From NCBI GenBank assembly GCA_012184525.1, contig WOFQ01000123.1, forward strand, positions 1 to 39,533: a stretch of DNA of 39,533 bases, read 5' to 3'. Shown here piece after piece: positions 9,442 to 20,505 of the stretch. Positions within the stretch are counted from its first letter, which is position 1, and each line of letters opens with the position of its first letter. The notes under the pieces were generated by a model. It did no database searches. It saw only the letters and a program-made list of their open reading frames with translations, and was not told the DNA's origin. Source of the DNA: Xenoacremonium recifei (lineage: Eukaryota; Ascomycota; Sordariomycetes; Hypocreales; Nectriaceae). Made by a program: the position numbers and the translations under genes.

Positions 9442-11111
9442 TTACAGGAGAATCATGCTGGCACCCACAGCACCAGCGACGAGCAGGTAAGCGCCAACGG
9501 CAAGCTCACCCATGGTGAAGACGCGGAAACTGGCCCCTCGGGTACCGAAGCTCTCGTCGGAGCTTGAGGTGCCAGTCGCGGCGGACGTGCTACCGGCAGT
9601 GGCGGTGGCGGCCTTCTCGTTCACAGCGCTAGCCGACGCCAGGGCTGCGGAGCACGAGGCCTGGCTGGCGGCCTTCTGGGTAGTGGCGTCGCCATTGAAG
9701 TCGCAGGCGGACGAGGCCTTGTCCTGGTCCTGGTAGTAGGCGTCGAGCACGTAGGCGAGCTGGTCAGAGACAGCGCACATGCTGTAGGCGCCGTAGACAC
9801 CCGAGGTCGAGTTGCCGTTGATACCGGCGCACAGGTCGGGCTTGGCACCGCAGATGTAGTCGAAGATGTCGGCATAGGCAGTGGTCTTCAGGCCATCAGC
9901 GGGAACACACTCTCGGGACTTGACCATGCAAGAGCAAAGGTCGCTGTCGGGCGAGGGAGGGAGGACAGAGTTAGCCTGCCAGTTGGAGGTGAGCTCGGGG
10001 CACTCGGCAGGGCTGTTGGTAGGCGTGTAGGCGGAGGACGAGGTGCCAGTCGGGTCAGCAGCAAGGACCTTGGTCTTGAGAGCGTTGTAGTCGTCGAGCT
10101 TGCTGACGGTACCACCGCTCTCAATCTCAACCAGACCGTAGTCGTTGGTCTCCTCGAAGTACATGTAGACAATGCCACCGCTGAAAACATCAGACATGGC
10201 GCTGGAGTAAAGAGCAGTCGTCTCCTCGAAGGTACGGTCAGCGGCACCGGAGGGCAGGTTGCAGCCGTACTCGGCAAAGAAGACGGGAACGGAGTAGTTA
10301 GAGAAGAAGGAGGTCTCCTCGGCGTAACCAGACTTCTGCATGTTGCTGTCACCGCACCACGAGTAGATGTTGTAACCCCAGAAGTCGATGGCATCGGTCT
10401 GGTTTCCGCAGTTGAAGTAGTGAGCAATCTCGGAACGGATGTCGACGTCGTCGTTAGCGGCGTATCCGACACCCAACCAGCGGCTCTTGTTATCGGCGAT
10501 GTACTTCTTGGTGTCACGGACAGCAGCCTTGACGTAAGCCGAGGCGCCGGTGTTGGTGTTGTTGTTGGAGACCTCGTTACCAGCAAAGAAGCCAATGACG
10601 TTGCTGTACTGGGCAAGCTCGTCGACGACATCGGTGTATCGCTGGTAGAGCTCGACGTCCCAGGCAGGAGAATCTCGGTTGATGGACAGGCTGGGCTCGG
10701 AAAGATCGGAAATGACGTAGATGCCCGCGTCTTGAAGAAGCTTCATGCAGGCCGAGTGGTCGGCCGTGGGGTCAATGGCATAGGTTCGAATGGTGTTGGT
10801 GCCCAGCGCGGTGAGCAGAGGTACATCTCGCTTGCACGAAGTCTCGTCGGAGAGGGGATCGATGTAGCTGCTGGAGTTGCTGGTGGCGCCGGCGGCACCA
10901 ACGTCCTGCTGGTAAGCAACACCCTTGATGAAGAACTGAGTACCGTTCTCGTAGAAGAGCTTAGAACCCTAGATGCAAACACATTAGACACTGCGACATT
11001 GAAGGAACGAGGGGATTCTTGGCAGAGCGAAAGTACCTTCATGACGATGGACGGGAGGTCGGCGCGGACGGCCGTTGCCGCCAGGGCGAGGAGGGTGGCG
11101 GAGGCCTTCAT
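9442..11111 (-). CDS. GAS1: GPI-anchored 1,3-beta-glucanosyltransferase (GH72 + CBM43)
   Basis: There are two exons, 11111-11037 and 10968-9442, with a 68-nt intron. The protein is 533 aa. A signal peptide (residues 1-17, ending ...ATAVRA) is followed by the GH72 catalytic domain. The acid/base Glu157 is in GNEV and the nucleophile Glu258 is in EYGCN. A Cys-rich CBM43/X8 module follows (CPELTSNW through SACDFNG). A Ser/Thr/Ala-rich linker and a hydrophobic C-terminus (GELAVGAYLLVAGAVGASM) mark a GPI attachment signal. The family cleaves and re-joins beta-1,3-glucan chains at the outer plasma membrane to elongate and branch wall glucan. The CBM43 places it with the yeast Gas1/Gas2 and Aspergillus Gel4 subgroup, not the CBM-less Gel1 type. 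The symbol follows yeast usage; the exact paralogue is not certain. Confidence 0.95.
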
Positions 11112-12866
11112 TGTGATTTCTCGATGCTGGAAAGCGAGAGTCTGAGGTTGTACAGAGTCGAAAAGGCGAGCAGTTGTCGCGAAACCAGGGCCAGGTATTT
11201 GGTTTCTCAGGTAGCGATTGGAATGTCAGGGCCCCCTTTTTTGTCTCTCGTGATCGAGTCGGACGGGGGTTGAACAAGGCGGAAAGAGGAGATGTAAAGA
11301 GCGTCGGGAAAAAAGCGACTGGCCTCAAGGGAGGTCAATCAGCGCAAAGCAAAAGATTAAAGAAGAAACGGCACGTAGCGAGGGATCGGAAGAAGACAAT
11401 TCGTGACTGATGAAGATGGATTCGACGAGAGAAATCAGAGCAGGAGGTGTTTGATCCAGGGAACCGGACCGGGGGGGGCTGAAGAGCGTTCGCCCAGTGC
11501 GATCCAGCTGGGCCGTTAGTGCAGGAGATCCTGTGCCACTGTGGCCGGTGCGCGCCTGGAATTCGGACCTAACAGGCCTGCCACCCCTGAGCATCTGGAG
11601 CCCAGGCGCCACCGACGCCCCCTGCACATCACTGAACCTGCACTGATGCCCCTGCCGGGGTTGAGGCGCAGCAACCGCTATGAAGCTTGTTTGGTAGCGG
11701 TTGCCAGCGCCTGTGGCCAATCAGCGCCGGCGTGCTGGGGGTGTCATCTCGTTAGCGACGGTGAGACAGTGTCAACAGCGCCGACCGCACCGGCCTGCTA
11801 ACGGGCTGCACTATCGTGCCGGGCAACGGCTGCTATCGTCGACGCGCAATCCACATACCAGATGCTGTTAGTGCCGCCACCTGTCGCACCCGAGACACTG
11901 TTAGAGCGGCCCGGGCACGTTTCCAGACGCCCTCGGTCTCGGCACGCCCACCAATGCTGGTTCGACCAAGCGGAATAGGGGCATGAATCTCCACCGAATC
12001 TCGGTCTACCTGTCACGGCCTCGAGGGATCTTTGGAGCTTGTGATCGTCTGTGTTCTGGAAATTCGCTGTTTGAGCCTGTCGGAGACGCTGTTTGAAGAC
12101 GCAGATGAAGCAGATCACTGTAGCAGGATACGAAGAGAATCCAGGTGGGCGTCCTCCCACTGTCCTGTCCAGCGATGGATGGAGCCCGTACAGTCAGACT
12201 GCAATATTGGACTATTGACCTGCCTCCATTGTTTCCCTCCACTCGTTATCGATCATGCGCGCCTTCCAGATCCCCCCAGCCTGTTGTGTGTGACGCGTCA
12301 AGCAATCTCTCCCGTTGTCCAGCCTTCTTGGCAGTCCATCGACCATTTTCTTTTCATTCTTCCCATCATCAACTTGAGCCTCGCACAGATTGCATCGCAA
12401 GTCTCCCCGGCAATTGTCGCGCCTGTCGACCCACAGGCAATTCCGCTTTGAACCATCGTGGTCTGAATCATCCTCGCATTGTTCGGCCGTCGTTGGCATG
12501 CTTGCAGCGGGGACAGCGGCATTGTCGTGTCCTGAAATTATCATCGACAGGATGGATGGCCTCCCTTCGATCGACGTCAACAATGCCACGGCAGCCTGCA
12601 AGATTCTGCATCACCGCCCGCTGATCTGTATGCCGTCATCCAACGCTGCTCTTCTTGAAACAAAGAGAAATTGTCCTGGCTCCGTCCATCTCAAGGAAAA
12701 GCCGCTCGGAGGCACCATCGGGCAGGTCACTGTTTGCTGCTGATTTAGAGCAGATGAGATGGTGTCACTGCCCTGGGCCTCAATAAAAAGAGGTGGATTC
12801 CCCGCCCCCATCCCTTCCGCTTGTCACGTCGAAATCTGGCGAATGCTCCGTCGTCGTTCGCGCGCT
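11112..12866. other. Long gene-free region upstream of the glucanosyltransferase gene
   Basis: This 1.75 kb of GC-rich sequence has several overlapping ORFs on both strands. None has protein-like composition (they are rich in Cys, Arg, Ser and Pro in shifting frames). It probably holds the promoter and long leader of the GAS-type gene. A G-run (nine G's) occurs near 11470. Confidence 0.4.
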
Positions 12867-13082
12867 TCATCGGCCGAGGATCTTATAGTACAGGCTACCG
12901 ACCTCGTAAAGAACCTGGTCCCAGAACTCGTAGGTCTTGTGCCAGAGGCCGTTGGGTCGCCGCCCCTCTTCTTGATGATGATGGTGATTGTGGTGGTGGT
13001 GGTGGTTCGAGTGCTGCTGCTGCTGCTGCTGCTGGACCGGGACGCGATGGTAGTGCCTATCGTGATAAACGAGTTCTGTCAT
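12867..13082 (-). CDS. Small poly-Gln/poly-His protein
   Basis: This 71-aa ORF is of unknown function. After MTELVYHDRHYHRVPV comes a run of seven Gln, then a His tract interrupted by Asn (five His, Asn, four His), then EEGRRPNGLW. The C-terminus (WHKTYEFWDQVLYEVGSLYYKILGR) is aromatic, amphipathic and protein-like. The Gln run is a CAG microsatellite. A TATAAAG-type element at 13207-13214 lies about 125 bases upstream, so transcription should begin near 13185. That makes 13082 the first usable ATG; an in-frame ATG at 13193 would sit at or before the start site. The His tract could bind metal, but this is inference. Confidence 0.45.
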   Translation of the reverse strand: MTELVYHDRHYHRVPVQQQQQQQHSNHHHHHNHHHHQEEGRRPNGLWHKTYEFWDQVLYEVGSLYYKILGR

Positions 13083-13931
13083 GGTTGTGGCTCTGTCGCT
13101 CTGGTTTGTTTGCAAAATGTCAAATGCTGGCTCGAGAGCGTCGCTCAAAGAAAGGATATCTTTGGAGTCTTGGATCAGCAGCGCCCCGGGCATTGTCTTC
13201 CCCGCGCTTTATATCTCGACTCTGCCTTTGTTCTCTTGGCAGCACGCGCTCACATCCCCAGCTGACAAGCCCTCCATAATTGTTTCTAGCGTGACCTTCT
13301 AAGCCATGCTCTGCACGTCCGGCAGCGCTGATGCCTCCTGTCCGGCGCCGAAAATGACTCCACCATCGCCGATCATGTGCCTCCGCCCCGTGATGTCCGG
13401 GCTTGAGTGGCGAATATTCCCGCCCAGCACCGGCGCCGTCGCCGTCTGTTGCGTCACAACAGCGTTCTAGCGGAAGGCATTCACGCCCAGCCAAGCCGCC
13501 GTCTCTGACAGGATCTTCACAGCCTCGGCGTTTGGTGGTCAGCCCTGTTGTAGTTAAACGCTGAAGTCGCATCATACTGGACGCTGCCGGTGCTGGGTTG
13601 ATGGGACCAGGGGTTGCATTGAGTCGCAATTATGACGGACATGGTCAGTAATCTTCCCATGTTCATGCTCTCATGTACGGCATATGCATACACTTGATGC
13701 ACCTCACCGTTGGCGATCACTTTGACTGGATCATAGTCGAGGAATCTGGCGCAGTTTTCACCGCCCATCAGGAAACAAAGCCAGATAAGAAGAGCCTTGG
13801 CGTCGCTGACGGACGGAAAGCGCGCCGTATGTCCCAATATGGATAAGACATCTAGATATGTACATTGTGATTTCTTCGTCATAAATCATAGGAATACTTC
13901 AGGACGTGGTATCATGCTCTCTAATCCAGCC
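13083..13931. other. Intergenic region between two minus-strand genes
   Basis: This 849-bp region lies upstream of the poly-His gene and downstream of the kinase-like gene. It contains the TATA-like element at 13207-13214. A 121-codon minus-strand ORF (13517-13882) has no recognisable features and may be 3' untranslated sequence of the kinase-like gene. Confidence 0.4.
13207..13214 (-). promoter_or_regulatory. TATA-like element for the poly-His small gene
   Basis: ATATAAAG reads on the minus strand. Transcription would be expected about 25-30 bases downstream, before the ATG at 13082 and leaving a leader of about 100 bases. This is prediction from sequence only. Confidence 0.35.
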
Positions 13932-15248
13932 TCATGCGTCGCAGGTGGCCACCGGAACTCCCAGTAGTGGCGTCAATCCCCATCTTCTCGCCTGTCCGTC
14001 TCGAGCTCGTATCTTCAGAACCGATTTAACCGCTTTTTCCAGATTGTCTTCACTCTGCAGTGCATATCGGCCATGCGGATTCCACACACCGAAAGCACCT
14101 CGTCGTGGCGTCGAAGCGCTGAGCGTCTGCTCAGAAAAGCCCACGTTAGCAGACATCTTACGCACTGATTTCGCCGTCACGGTTTTCCCGGCCTGCACGT
14201 CCTCCCACAAGTCCCAGAACAGCCGACTCCATGGTTCTCGTGCCTCCAAAAAGGCCACGTCAAACTTCGACCGATCCTTGGCAGCCTTCCTGAAGAAGTT
14301 CATGTACGCCTTGACTAACCTCAAGGCGTCGTTGGCCCGGCAGTCTTCCAGGTTGTTGTTCTGCTTTGACCACAGGATTGAAGAGTGGTATGGATGCAGC
14401 AGTTCCCGCACGTTTCCCATGTCCGCGAGGATCCAGTGTCGTGTACCGTTCAGGATATGATCCATCTCATCGAGGGGCTCGGGGGCCGCGAGGAAAATAT
14501 TGTCGGAGTCGACGTCGTCGTGACAGAGCTCGTGTTCGGTATGTATCCTGTCCAATGCATCGAGAAGTTTTTCGAGCGACGGCCGGTACACGCTATCCAG
14601 CTCGCGAGGAGTATATTCGAAATCATGCTTTCGTAGGTACTTGCCCAGCTTCGCCAGGTTTCCGGCCGGGAGATGTGGTGTGACAAAGTGCCACGCAGGA
14701 GGGCCTTGGGAGGTTTCGGGAGACAAGAAGTAGTCGACGATGGGCATGAAGTCGATGTCGCTGCTAAGGGGTTTCTTCCCGTCGAAGAAACCTCCCAATA
14801 GTACCGTGGCCGGAATCTCGGTCGGCCATCTCTGCTCGGAAGAGCAACCAGGAACACAGTTGCGAAAGGGATGCGAGCCCTTATAGTACACCTTGACTAC
14901 CGTTCCGTTGTACACGTAGGCCACGCCTTCGGAGCCGGATCCAAGCCGCTTCCAATCAGAACGATGCTCCCACAATTCTTCCCTCGAGTACGACGGGGTT
15001 CTTGTCGAGGGCAACTGCTCGCTTTCCCATCGCCAACTCGGGTTCGCGAACTGGACTATGCTCTTGGCTGAGAACCTCGTGGGTGTGAACTTTTGGGTCA
15101 ATGCTTGTCGAGCATCGTGCAGGTTATACAATGCATGGCATGCTCCCAGCAAGAACACGAGGGCAGCGACCAGCTTGAACCACCGCCGGGACCGGATTAT
15201 GTAAAGTCTAGTCCACGACGGGCCTTTCCATCGAGGGGGGTTGATCAT
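13932..15248 (-). CDS. Membrane-anchored protein kinase-like protein
   Basis: The gene is a single exon encoding 438 aa. A short basic N-terminus (RSRRW) precedes one transmembrane segment (FKLVAALVFLLGACHALY, residues 24-41), suggesting a type II orientation with the kinase-like domain outside the cytosol. The domain has a glycine-rich loop (LGSGSEGVAY, 102-111), a candidate ATP-binding Lys119 in VVKVYY, a catalytic-loop equivalent CHDDVDSDN (242-250), and ADMGN (275-279) in place of the DFG motif. The metal-binding Asp276 and Asn250 are kept; the HRD Arg is replaced by Asp. It could be an active but divergent kinase or a pseudokinase. The ATG at 15248 is preferred because it starts just before the basic/TM anchor; an in-frame ATG at 15410 would add 54 residues rich in Cys and Pro. 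The substrate is unknown. Confidence 0.8.
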   Translation of the reverse strand: MINPPRWKGPSWTRLYIIRSRRWFKLVAALVFLLGACHALYNLHDARQALTQKFTPTRFSAKSIVQFANPSWRWESEQLPSTRTPSYSREELWEHRSDWKRLGSGSEGVAYVYNGTVVKVYYKGSHPFRNCVPGCSSEQRWPTEIPATVLLGGFFDGKKPLSSDIDFMPIVDYFLSPETSQGPPAWHFVTPHLPAGNLAKLGKYLRKHDFEYTPRELDSVYRPSLEKLLDALDRIHTEHELCHDDVDSDNIFLAAPEPLDEMDHILNGTRHWILADMGNVRELLHPYHSSILWSKQNNNLEDCRANDALRLVKAYMNFFRKAAKDRSKFDVAFLEAREPWSRLFWDLWEDVQAGKTVTAKSVRKMSANVGFSEQTLSASTPRRGAFGVWNPHGRYALQSEDNLEKAVKSVLKIRARDGQARRWGLTPLLGVPVATCDA

Positions 15249-16532
15249 CGAGGTTTGCTGTGGGAGACTGGGTCCGCAGACATCCAGGACTTCCTTGCAT
15301 GGGGACGGGGCTTCGATCGAGCCAAGACACGTACACTTGGCGACAGACAGAGGGAAACGGTAACCAGTGCCACGGTGATCTGGAGCAGGCGGGCCTTGGC
15401 ATTTTATCAATCAACGAGCATCACTCTGTACCCCGTCAGTCAGCTCTCGGAATAACAGCCTCGAGTCGACCCTAGCGCATACAACAGCACCATGATACCC
15501 ACGTCCTGCATCTCCCCAGACCCTCTCGTTGAGCCTCCCGGGAATCCTCAGACTCCGTAGCGCAAAAGGCTTGCCGCTGCCGACTTGGCGCGTGGTATGG
15601 AGTACGGCTAACCAAGTTCTGGGCTCCTCACGAGACAGGCAAGGCAGCCTGATAGGCATTGACGTTGCCTTCCACAGACGCCAGCAAGGCTTCGAGCCGG
15701 GTCTTCGGAGGCTTCGGACGGCGAACCATGGGCTGACACATTGCCATCACTACCCTGACCCCATGAAGCTGCCGATCAAGCCGCCGTCGCGGTCAGATAT
15801 TTTTAATAAGCACCGCCTGCCGTCGGGTGTCACTGACATGCTTAATTAACAAGGTAAGACTGACGGATGCCCGGGCTTGAAAACTTGGTATCATCATGAT
15901 CACTGGTCGGTCAGCAGCTGAAGTTGGCGCTGGTCCAATAAGCTCTAGACAAGGGATCACAACCCCTGTAGGGAAGATCCGCACCTAGGCCGGCAGATAT
16001 TTGGGGTGTTAGGATGGCTGATTGCTGAGAGATCTGTACATCAGCTTGCGGCGTGTCATCCCTCCGTTCGAGATGTGGTTGAAAGGGGAAATGGAGCACG
16101 CGGGAAAGGGGCTGTGCTGTAGGGCTGAAGCCTGGAGGGATGAACGAAAAGGCTTGGCTCTCGAATTAGCTCACAGATTTACTACCGTATTAATCCCAGA
16201 ACTCCTCCTGATGGATTAGATCTGCCTCCAGGCTTCCAAGTTCCAGAGCAATGGCAACTGGCGGTATCGACGGGAGGTCAGACGAGACGGGATCCAGCGT
16301 CGAAGGGAATTACAGGGAATAATACGCCCGTGTACGCACACGTCTTATTACGAGAGCACCAACAGTCATCCAACGGTCGGTAATCCAGAGCGCCACATTC
16401 GCCGAGTCGCCGACACCAGTCCTGCGGCTTGTCCTAATCTCCGGGCGGCGGACAAGTAGGCTTCTCCGGGTTGAGGTGACTTCACCATGAAGCCCTGACC
16501 TGGGAACTAAGGGTGTGTTCCAAGTGGCTTAC
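15249..16532. other. Intergenic region
   Basis: This region lies upstream of the kinase-like gene. I see no gene. It may contain the unresolved 3' exon of the small candidate gene at 16533-16716 in its right-hand part (about 16390-16500, minus strand). Confidence 0.35.
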
Positions 16533-16716
16533 CAACGGAAACGCTAAATTTCTTTTTCTCCTCGTCAAATGTTGTTGTTTTCTGTTTGTAGTTGACAATC
16601 TGGTCAAGCATTCCCTTGAACCAGAGCCTGGCTTTGTTGACGTTTTCATCTCTGTCTCCAAATCTCTCCCCAAGCCGCCGTGATGTAATGCTGCGGTATC
16701 GCGATCTGAAGGACAT
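16533..16716 (-). CDS. Candidate small gene, first exon only
   Basis: The minus-strand frame beginning at the ATG at 16716 gives 61 residues of protein-like sequence (basic N-terminus with SFRSRYRS; then KARLWFKGMLDQIVNYKQK; then TTTFDEEKKKFSVSV). It runs into a good donor GGTAAGC at 16532. Read through the donor, the frame ends soon after at 16507. The 3' exon is ambiguous: the nearest AG (33 nt on) would make a very short intron, and other acceptors give different short tails. An in-frame ATG at 16824 is an alternative start. It may be a real small spliced gene or chance. Confidence 0.3.
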
Positions 16717-16924
16717 TTTGGTCCGGTCCAGGAGACTGATGCAAATAAGAGGTTCTGTACATGATGTCATGCACAATTCGCCATGATGAGGTATGACGAG
16801 GAGTTTTGACCGGTCCAGCGCCATTCAGTGATAAATTGGTACCAGAGTCTCTATCATGGAGAATTTCGTCCAGACTCGTCTGAAGGAAACCGTGCGCGAC
16901 AAGCACTCGAGAGAACAACACATC

Positions 16925-17530
16925 ATGTCTTCGTCCACCGTTCAAGACCGCAAGCCGCCCAGCGCAGGCACCAAGGTAAAAACAGGACCCGGTATAGCAG
17001 GAATCCTTCCAGCTTAATGCTTACCGTCCCAGGTCGATCCTGGCAAACAGGCACCCGTTACGCAAGAATCCGCCGGACCAATTCCCTCCGAGTCCCTTGC
17101 GGCCGAGTCGCAGCGCGAAGGCGGTGAATTCGCATCCAACAAATCCATCGGGTCCGAGAATACTTCCGTGTCAACAAGCACGGCGTCTGCCCCCAAAACG
17201 GGAGGATCCGCCGCCAGGACGTCAAGAGCTGAGAACACCACGGCGGGGTCCGATACGACGCCGAGTTATGTTACCTCTCATTATCACAAAGATTCCAAGC
17301 GGTCACACGGGAAGAACCTCGAAGCGACTGAGGACTTCGGCCAGGGCTCTGAGGATGGGATTCAGAAGGCGTTCGCTGCGGAGCCTGGGAGCGAGAACGA
17401 TCCGAGCAGACTGGCTGAGCAGCGGATGCAGATGAACCAGACGTCGAAGGGTCGAGATGCTGGGCCGAGGCAAGCTGCTCTAGCTACCGAGACGGCATTC
17501 GATGCTCTGGACTCGGAAACGGCGTCTTAA
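16925..17530 (+). CDS. Disordered hydrophilic protein of unknown function (two exons)
   Basis: Exon 1 (16925-16975, 17 codons) is joined to exon 2 (17033-17530) across a 57-nt intron with a GTAAAA donor and CCCAG acceptor. The frame is kept and the protein is 182 aa. It is hydrophilic throughout, rich in Ser, Thr, Glu, Ala and Gly, with no membrane segment and only one aromatic-containing stretch (SYVTSHYHKDSKRSHGKNL). The C-terminal third (from HGKNLEATEDFGQGSEDG onward) is the most conserved-looking part. I do not recognise a family. Its composition resembles stress-related or intrinsically disordered fungal proteins, but nothing in the sequence proves that. Confidence 0.65.
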
Positions 17531-18523
17531 ACTCGAACCCGAATCAATGGTTCTCTCAGTGGTGAAAACGAAAACAGGATTTGGTCTTGGTGACATGTGA
17601 AAACTGTGGCTATAATGTCGCTTAATTTGTTTTATGGCAGATTTATTATTTTACAACCGTAGCGGTGAGACATACCGTGTTCAATTCCACAGACCAGACT
17701 ACACATGCTTTCTCTCTGCGCCCGGGACTTCATATTAAAGGCAGGACACATGAGTTGGGTGATGTTGGACTATTGGAGTTCAGCGACGACGGCCAAAATG
17801 TAGATATAGGGTAAGTGGAAATAGCATCACGCCCCAAGGATCTACTCTGAAGTGGCTGTGCTGACGAGAAGATAAAAATTGTGAAATGGCTGGCGCTTCA
17901 TTCAGCCAATCATTTACTGCGGAAACATGACGTCAAGGTTCTTCCGTAACACTGGCTTTTGCAGGCCACACAGCATTTCAAAAAACAATACAGAAATGTT
18001 CTCCTAGATGCAGATTGGGAGGTTCTCAGGGTGTTCAAGAGTTGTGCCGGCCAGTGGCGAAGACCAAATAATTTATACCATACAAAATTACCCTGGGAAA
18101 ACTTAGATCTCTGATGGTTGTGAGGCTTGCCTCCCGCCTGCTCGATGCCTTAGATTGATGCCTGACTACCGACTCGCTATCACCAAAATTTTACCTAGAA
18201 TTTGCCCCACCAAACGAAAATTCACCCCGCCTCCGTTAACCACCAAGAAATCTGATAGCAGGACAGGGACAGCCACCTTTGCTTTGTTTGGCATCTCTCT
18301 TTTTCTCTCTTTCTCCCCTCCCCATCCATCTCCCTTCTCAGACGCAACGAAGGGGTCATCTATCCTCCCTCCCACCACCCTTTTTTCCTTGCCGGTTCGG
18401 ACAACGGGAGCAAATAGATACGCTTGTCGAGATAACCGCTTATTTTTTTTTTACCCCGCGGTCTGTTAGTTCCTGATTATTATCTTGTTCGGAAAACCCC
18501 CCCCCTCACACTCGAACGCCAAA
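17531..18523 (+). promoter_or_regulatory. Region upstream of ARB1 with a CT-rich promoter/leader
   Basis: No gene is seen. From about 18290 to 18400 the plus strand is dominated by CT tracts (CTCTTTTTCTCTCTTTCTCC, CCCTCCCACCACCC). This is the usual feature of strongly expressed fungal housekeeping promoters near their transcription start. A ten-base T run occurs near 18444, and the ATG has a good AAA context. Confidence 0.5.
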
Positions 18524-20505
18524 ATGGCCCCCTCTGCATCCAAGGAGAAGCGTCTCGCGAAGAAGGCCGCCGAGGGCAAGCTCAAAGGCGCCAAAGGCCG
18601 AGCCGCGAAGAAGGGCAACGACGAACCCGAGCTCGACGCGAACGGCAACCCCATCAAGGACGACGATGGTCCTGCCACCTCGGGCGCGAAGCTCGACGAG
18701 GTGAAGCGTCTGGCTGAGCAGATGGACAAGCACGGCATCTCCGATCGAGTCACCACCGGTGTTCTGTCCTCCACTGCCACCAGCAAGGACGTCAAGATCA
18801 CCAGCGCCAGTCTCGTCTTCCACGGCCGAGTCCTTATCACCGATTCCACGCTCGAACTGACCTACGGTCGACGATACGGTTTGCTCGGCGAGAACGGTTG
18901 TGGAAAGAGTACTCTCCTCAAGGCTATTGCTGCTCGCGAATATCCCATCCCTGACCACCTCGACATCTACCTGCTCAACGAGGGTGCTCCTCCCAGTGAG
19001 CTCGGCGCTCTCGAGTGGGTTGTTACAGAGGCCGAGAACGAGATGAAGCGTCTGGACGAGTTGGCTGAGAAGCTGCTCGAGGACGAGGGCCCAGAGAGCC
19101 AGGTCCTCATCGACCTCTACGACGTGAGTTCTTGCAAACACTGAAACCCTGGCCTTATGTTTGGTACTAACTAGCGCATAGCACATGGACAAGATGGACC
19201 CTTCCACCTTCGCTACCCGAGCCTCGCTCATTCTGACTGGTCTTGGTTTCAACAAGAAGACCATCCACAAAAAGACCAAAGACATGTCCGGTGGATGGAG
19301 GATGCGAGTCGCTCTCGCAAAGGCTCTGTTCGTCCAGCCTTCCCTCCTGCTCCTCGACGACCCTACTGCCCATTTGGATCTCGAGGCTTGCGTGTGGCTT
19401 GAAGAGTACCTGAAGAAGTGGGAGCGAACCCTGGTCTTAGTGTCTCACTCCATGGATTTCCTCAACGGTGTCTGCTCCAACATGATCGATATGCGAGGGA
19501 AGCAACTCCAGTACTACGGTGGTAACTACGACTCGTATGCCAAGACGCGTTACGAGAACGAGGCCAACCAGACGAAGGCCTACCAGAAGCAGCAGGATGA
19601 GATTGCTCACATCAAGAAGTTCATCGCCAGTGCGGGTACCTACGCAAACTTGGTCCGACAGGCCAAGTCGCGTCAGAAGATTCTTGACAAGATGGAGGCT
19701 GATGGCTTCATCCAACCCGTTGAGCAGGACAGGGTCTTCTCCTTCCGATTCGCTGATGTTGAGAAGCTCCCACCCCCCGTATTGTCCTTTGACAATGTCA
19801 CTTTCTCCTACTCTGGAAACTCCGAAGACGACTTGTACCGCAACATCGACCTTGGTTTTGACATGGACTCCCGAACAGCCCTTGTCGGTCCCAACGGTGT
19901 TGGCAAGTCTACACTCTTGCGATTGATGACTGGCAAGTTGTCGCCTACGGGAGGTTCCGTCACCCGACACACCCATCTCAAGCTTGGTCTTTACTCCCAG
20001 CACAGCGCTGAGCAGCTTGACTTGACCAAGTCTGCTCTCGACTTTGTGCGAGACAAGTACAGCGAGAAGTCTCAGGACTACCAGTACTGGCGACAGCAGC
20101 TTGGACGTTACGGTCTTAGCGGTGATTCACAGACAGCCCTGATGGGCACTCTGTCTGAAGGTCAGAAGAGTCGTATCGTCTTTGCCCTTTTGGCCATCGA
20201 CGGCCCGAACATGCTGCTGCTGGACGAGCCTACCAACGGTTTGGATATTCCTACCATCGACAGTTTGGCAGACGCCATCAACGCCTTCAGCGGAGGTGTC
20301 ATCGTCGTGTCCCACGACTTCCGGTTAGTATTTGACTGAACCTTAGATGATTCGTTGCACTTGCTAACATGTTTGTAGATTGCTCGACAAGATTGCCAAG
20401 CAGATCCTGGTCTGCGAGAACCGGACTATCCGCCAATGGGATGGCTCGATCTCCGAGTACAAGAACTATCTCCGAAAGAAGATGATTTCAGCTGGCGCTG
20501 TCTGA
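18524..20505 (+). CDS. ARB1: ABC-F ATPase, ribosome biogenesis factor Arb1
   Basis: The exons are 18524-19123, 19182-20323 and 20379-20505. The introns are 58 and 55 nt, both with CTAAC-like branch sites. The protein is 622 aa, close to yeast Arb1 (about 610). A Lys-rich N-terminal tail (1-35) is followed by two ABC ATPase domains. Domain 1 has Walker A GENGCGKST (122-130), signature MSGGWRMRV (235-243) and Walker B LLLLDDPT (255-262). Domain 2 has Walker A GPNGVGKST (436-444), signature LSEGQKSR (524-531) and Walker B LLLDEPT (545-551). There are no membrane segments, as expected for ABC-F. Arb1 acts in the nucleus and cytoplasm on 40S and 60S maturation in yeast. The nearest alternative would be Gcn20, which has a much longer N-terminal region. 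The LSEGQ second signature favours Arb1/ABCF2. Confidence 0.95.

Noticed and set aside
9888..10631. Minus-strand ORF of 247 codons rich in Ser, Thr, Arg and Pro
   Set aside because: It is an alternative frame of the GH72 gene with low-complexity composition typical of a shifted frame in GC-biased codons.
12759..13265. Plus-strand ORF with poly-Val/poly-Leu tract
   Set aside because: The tracts are the reverse reading of the CAG/CAC repeat. The minus-strand reading has protein-like ends and a suitably placed TATA element, so it was preferred.
13517..13882. Minus-strand 121-codon ORF
   Set aside because: No motif, and its position just after the kinase-like gene fits 3' untranslated sequence.
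18506..19285. Minus-strand ORF of 259 codons
   Set aside because: It is antisense to ARB1, whose Walker and signature motifs are certain.
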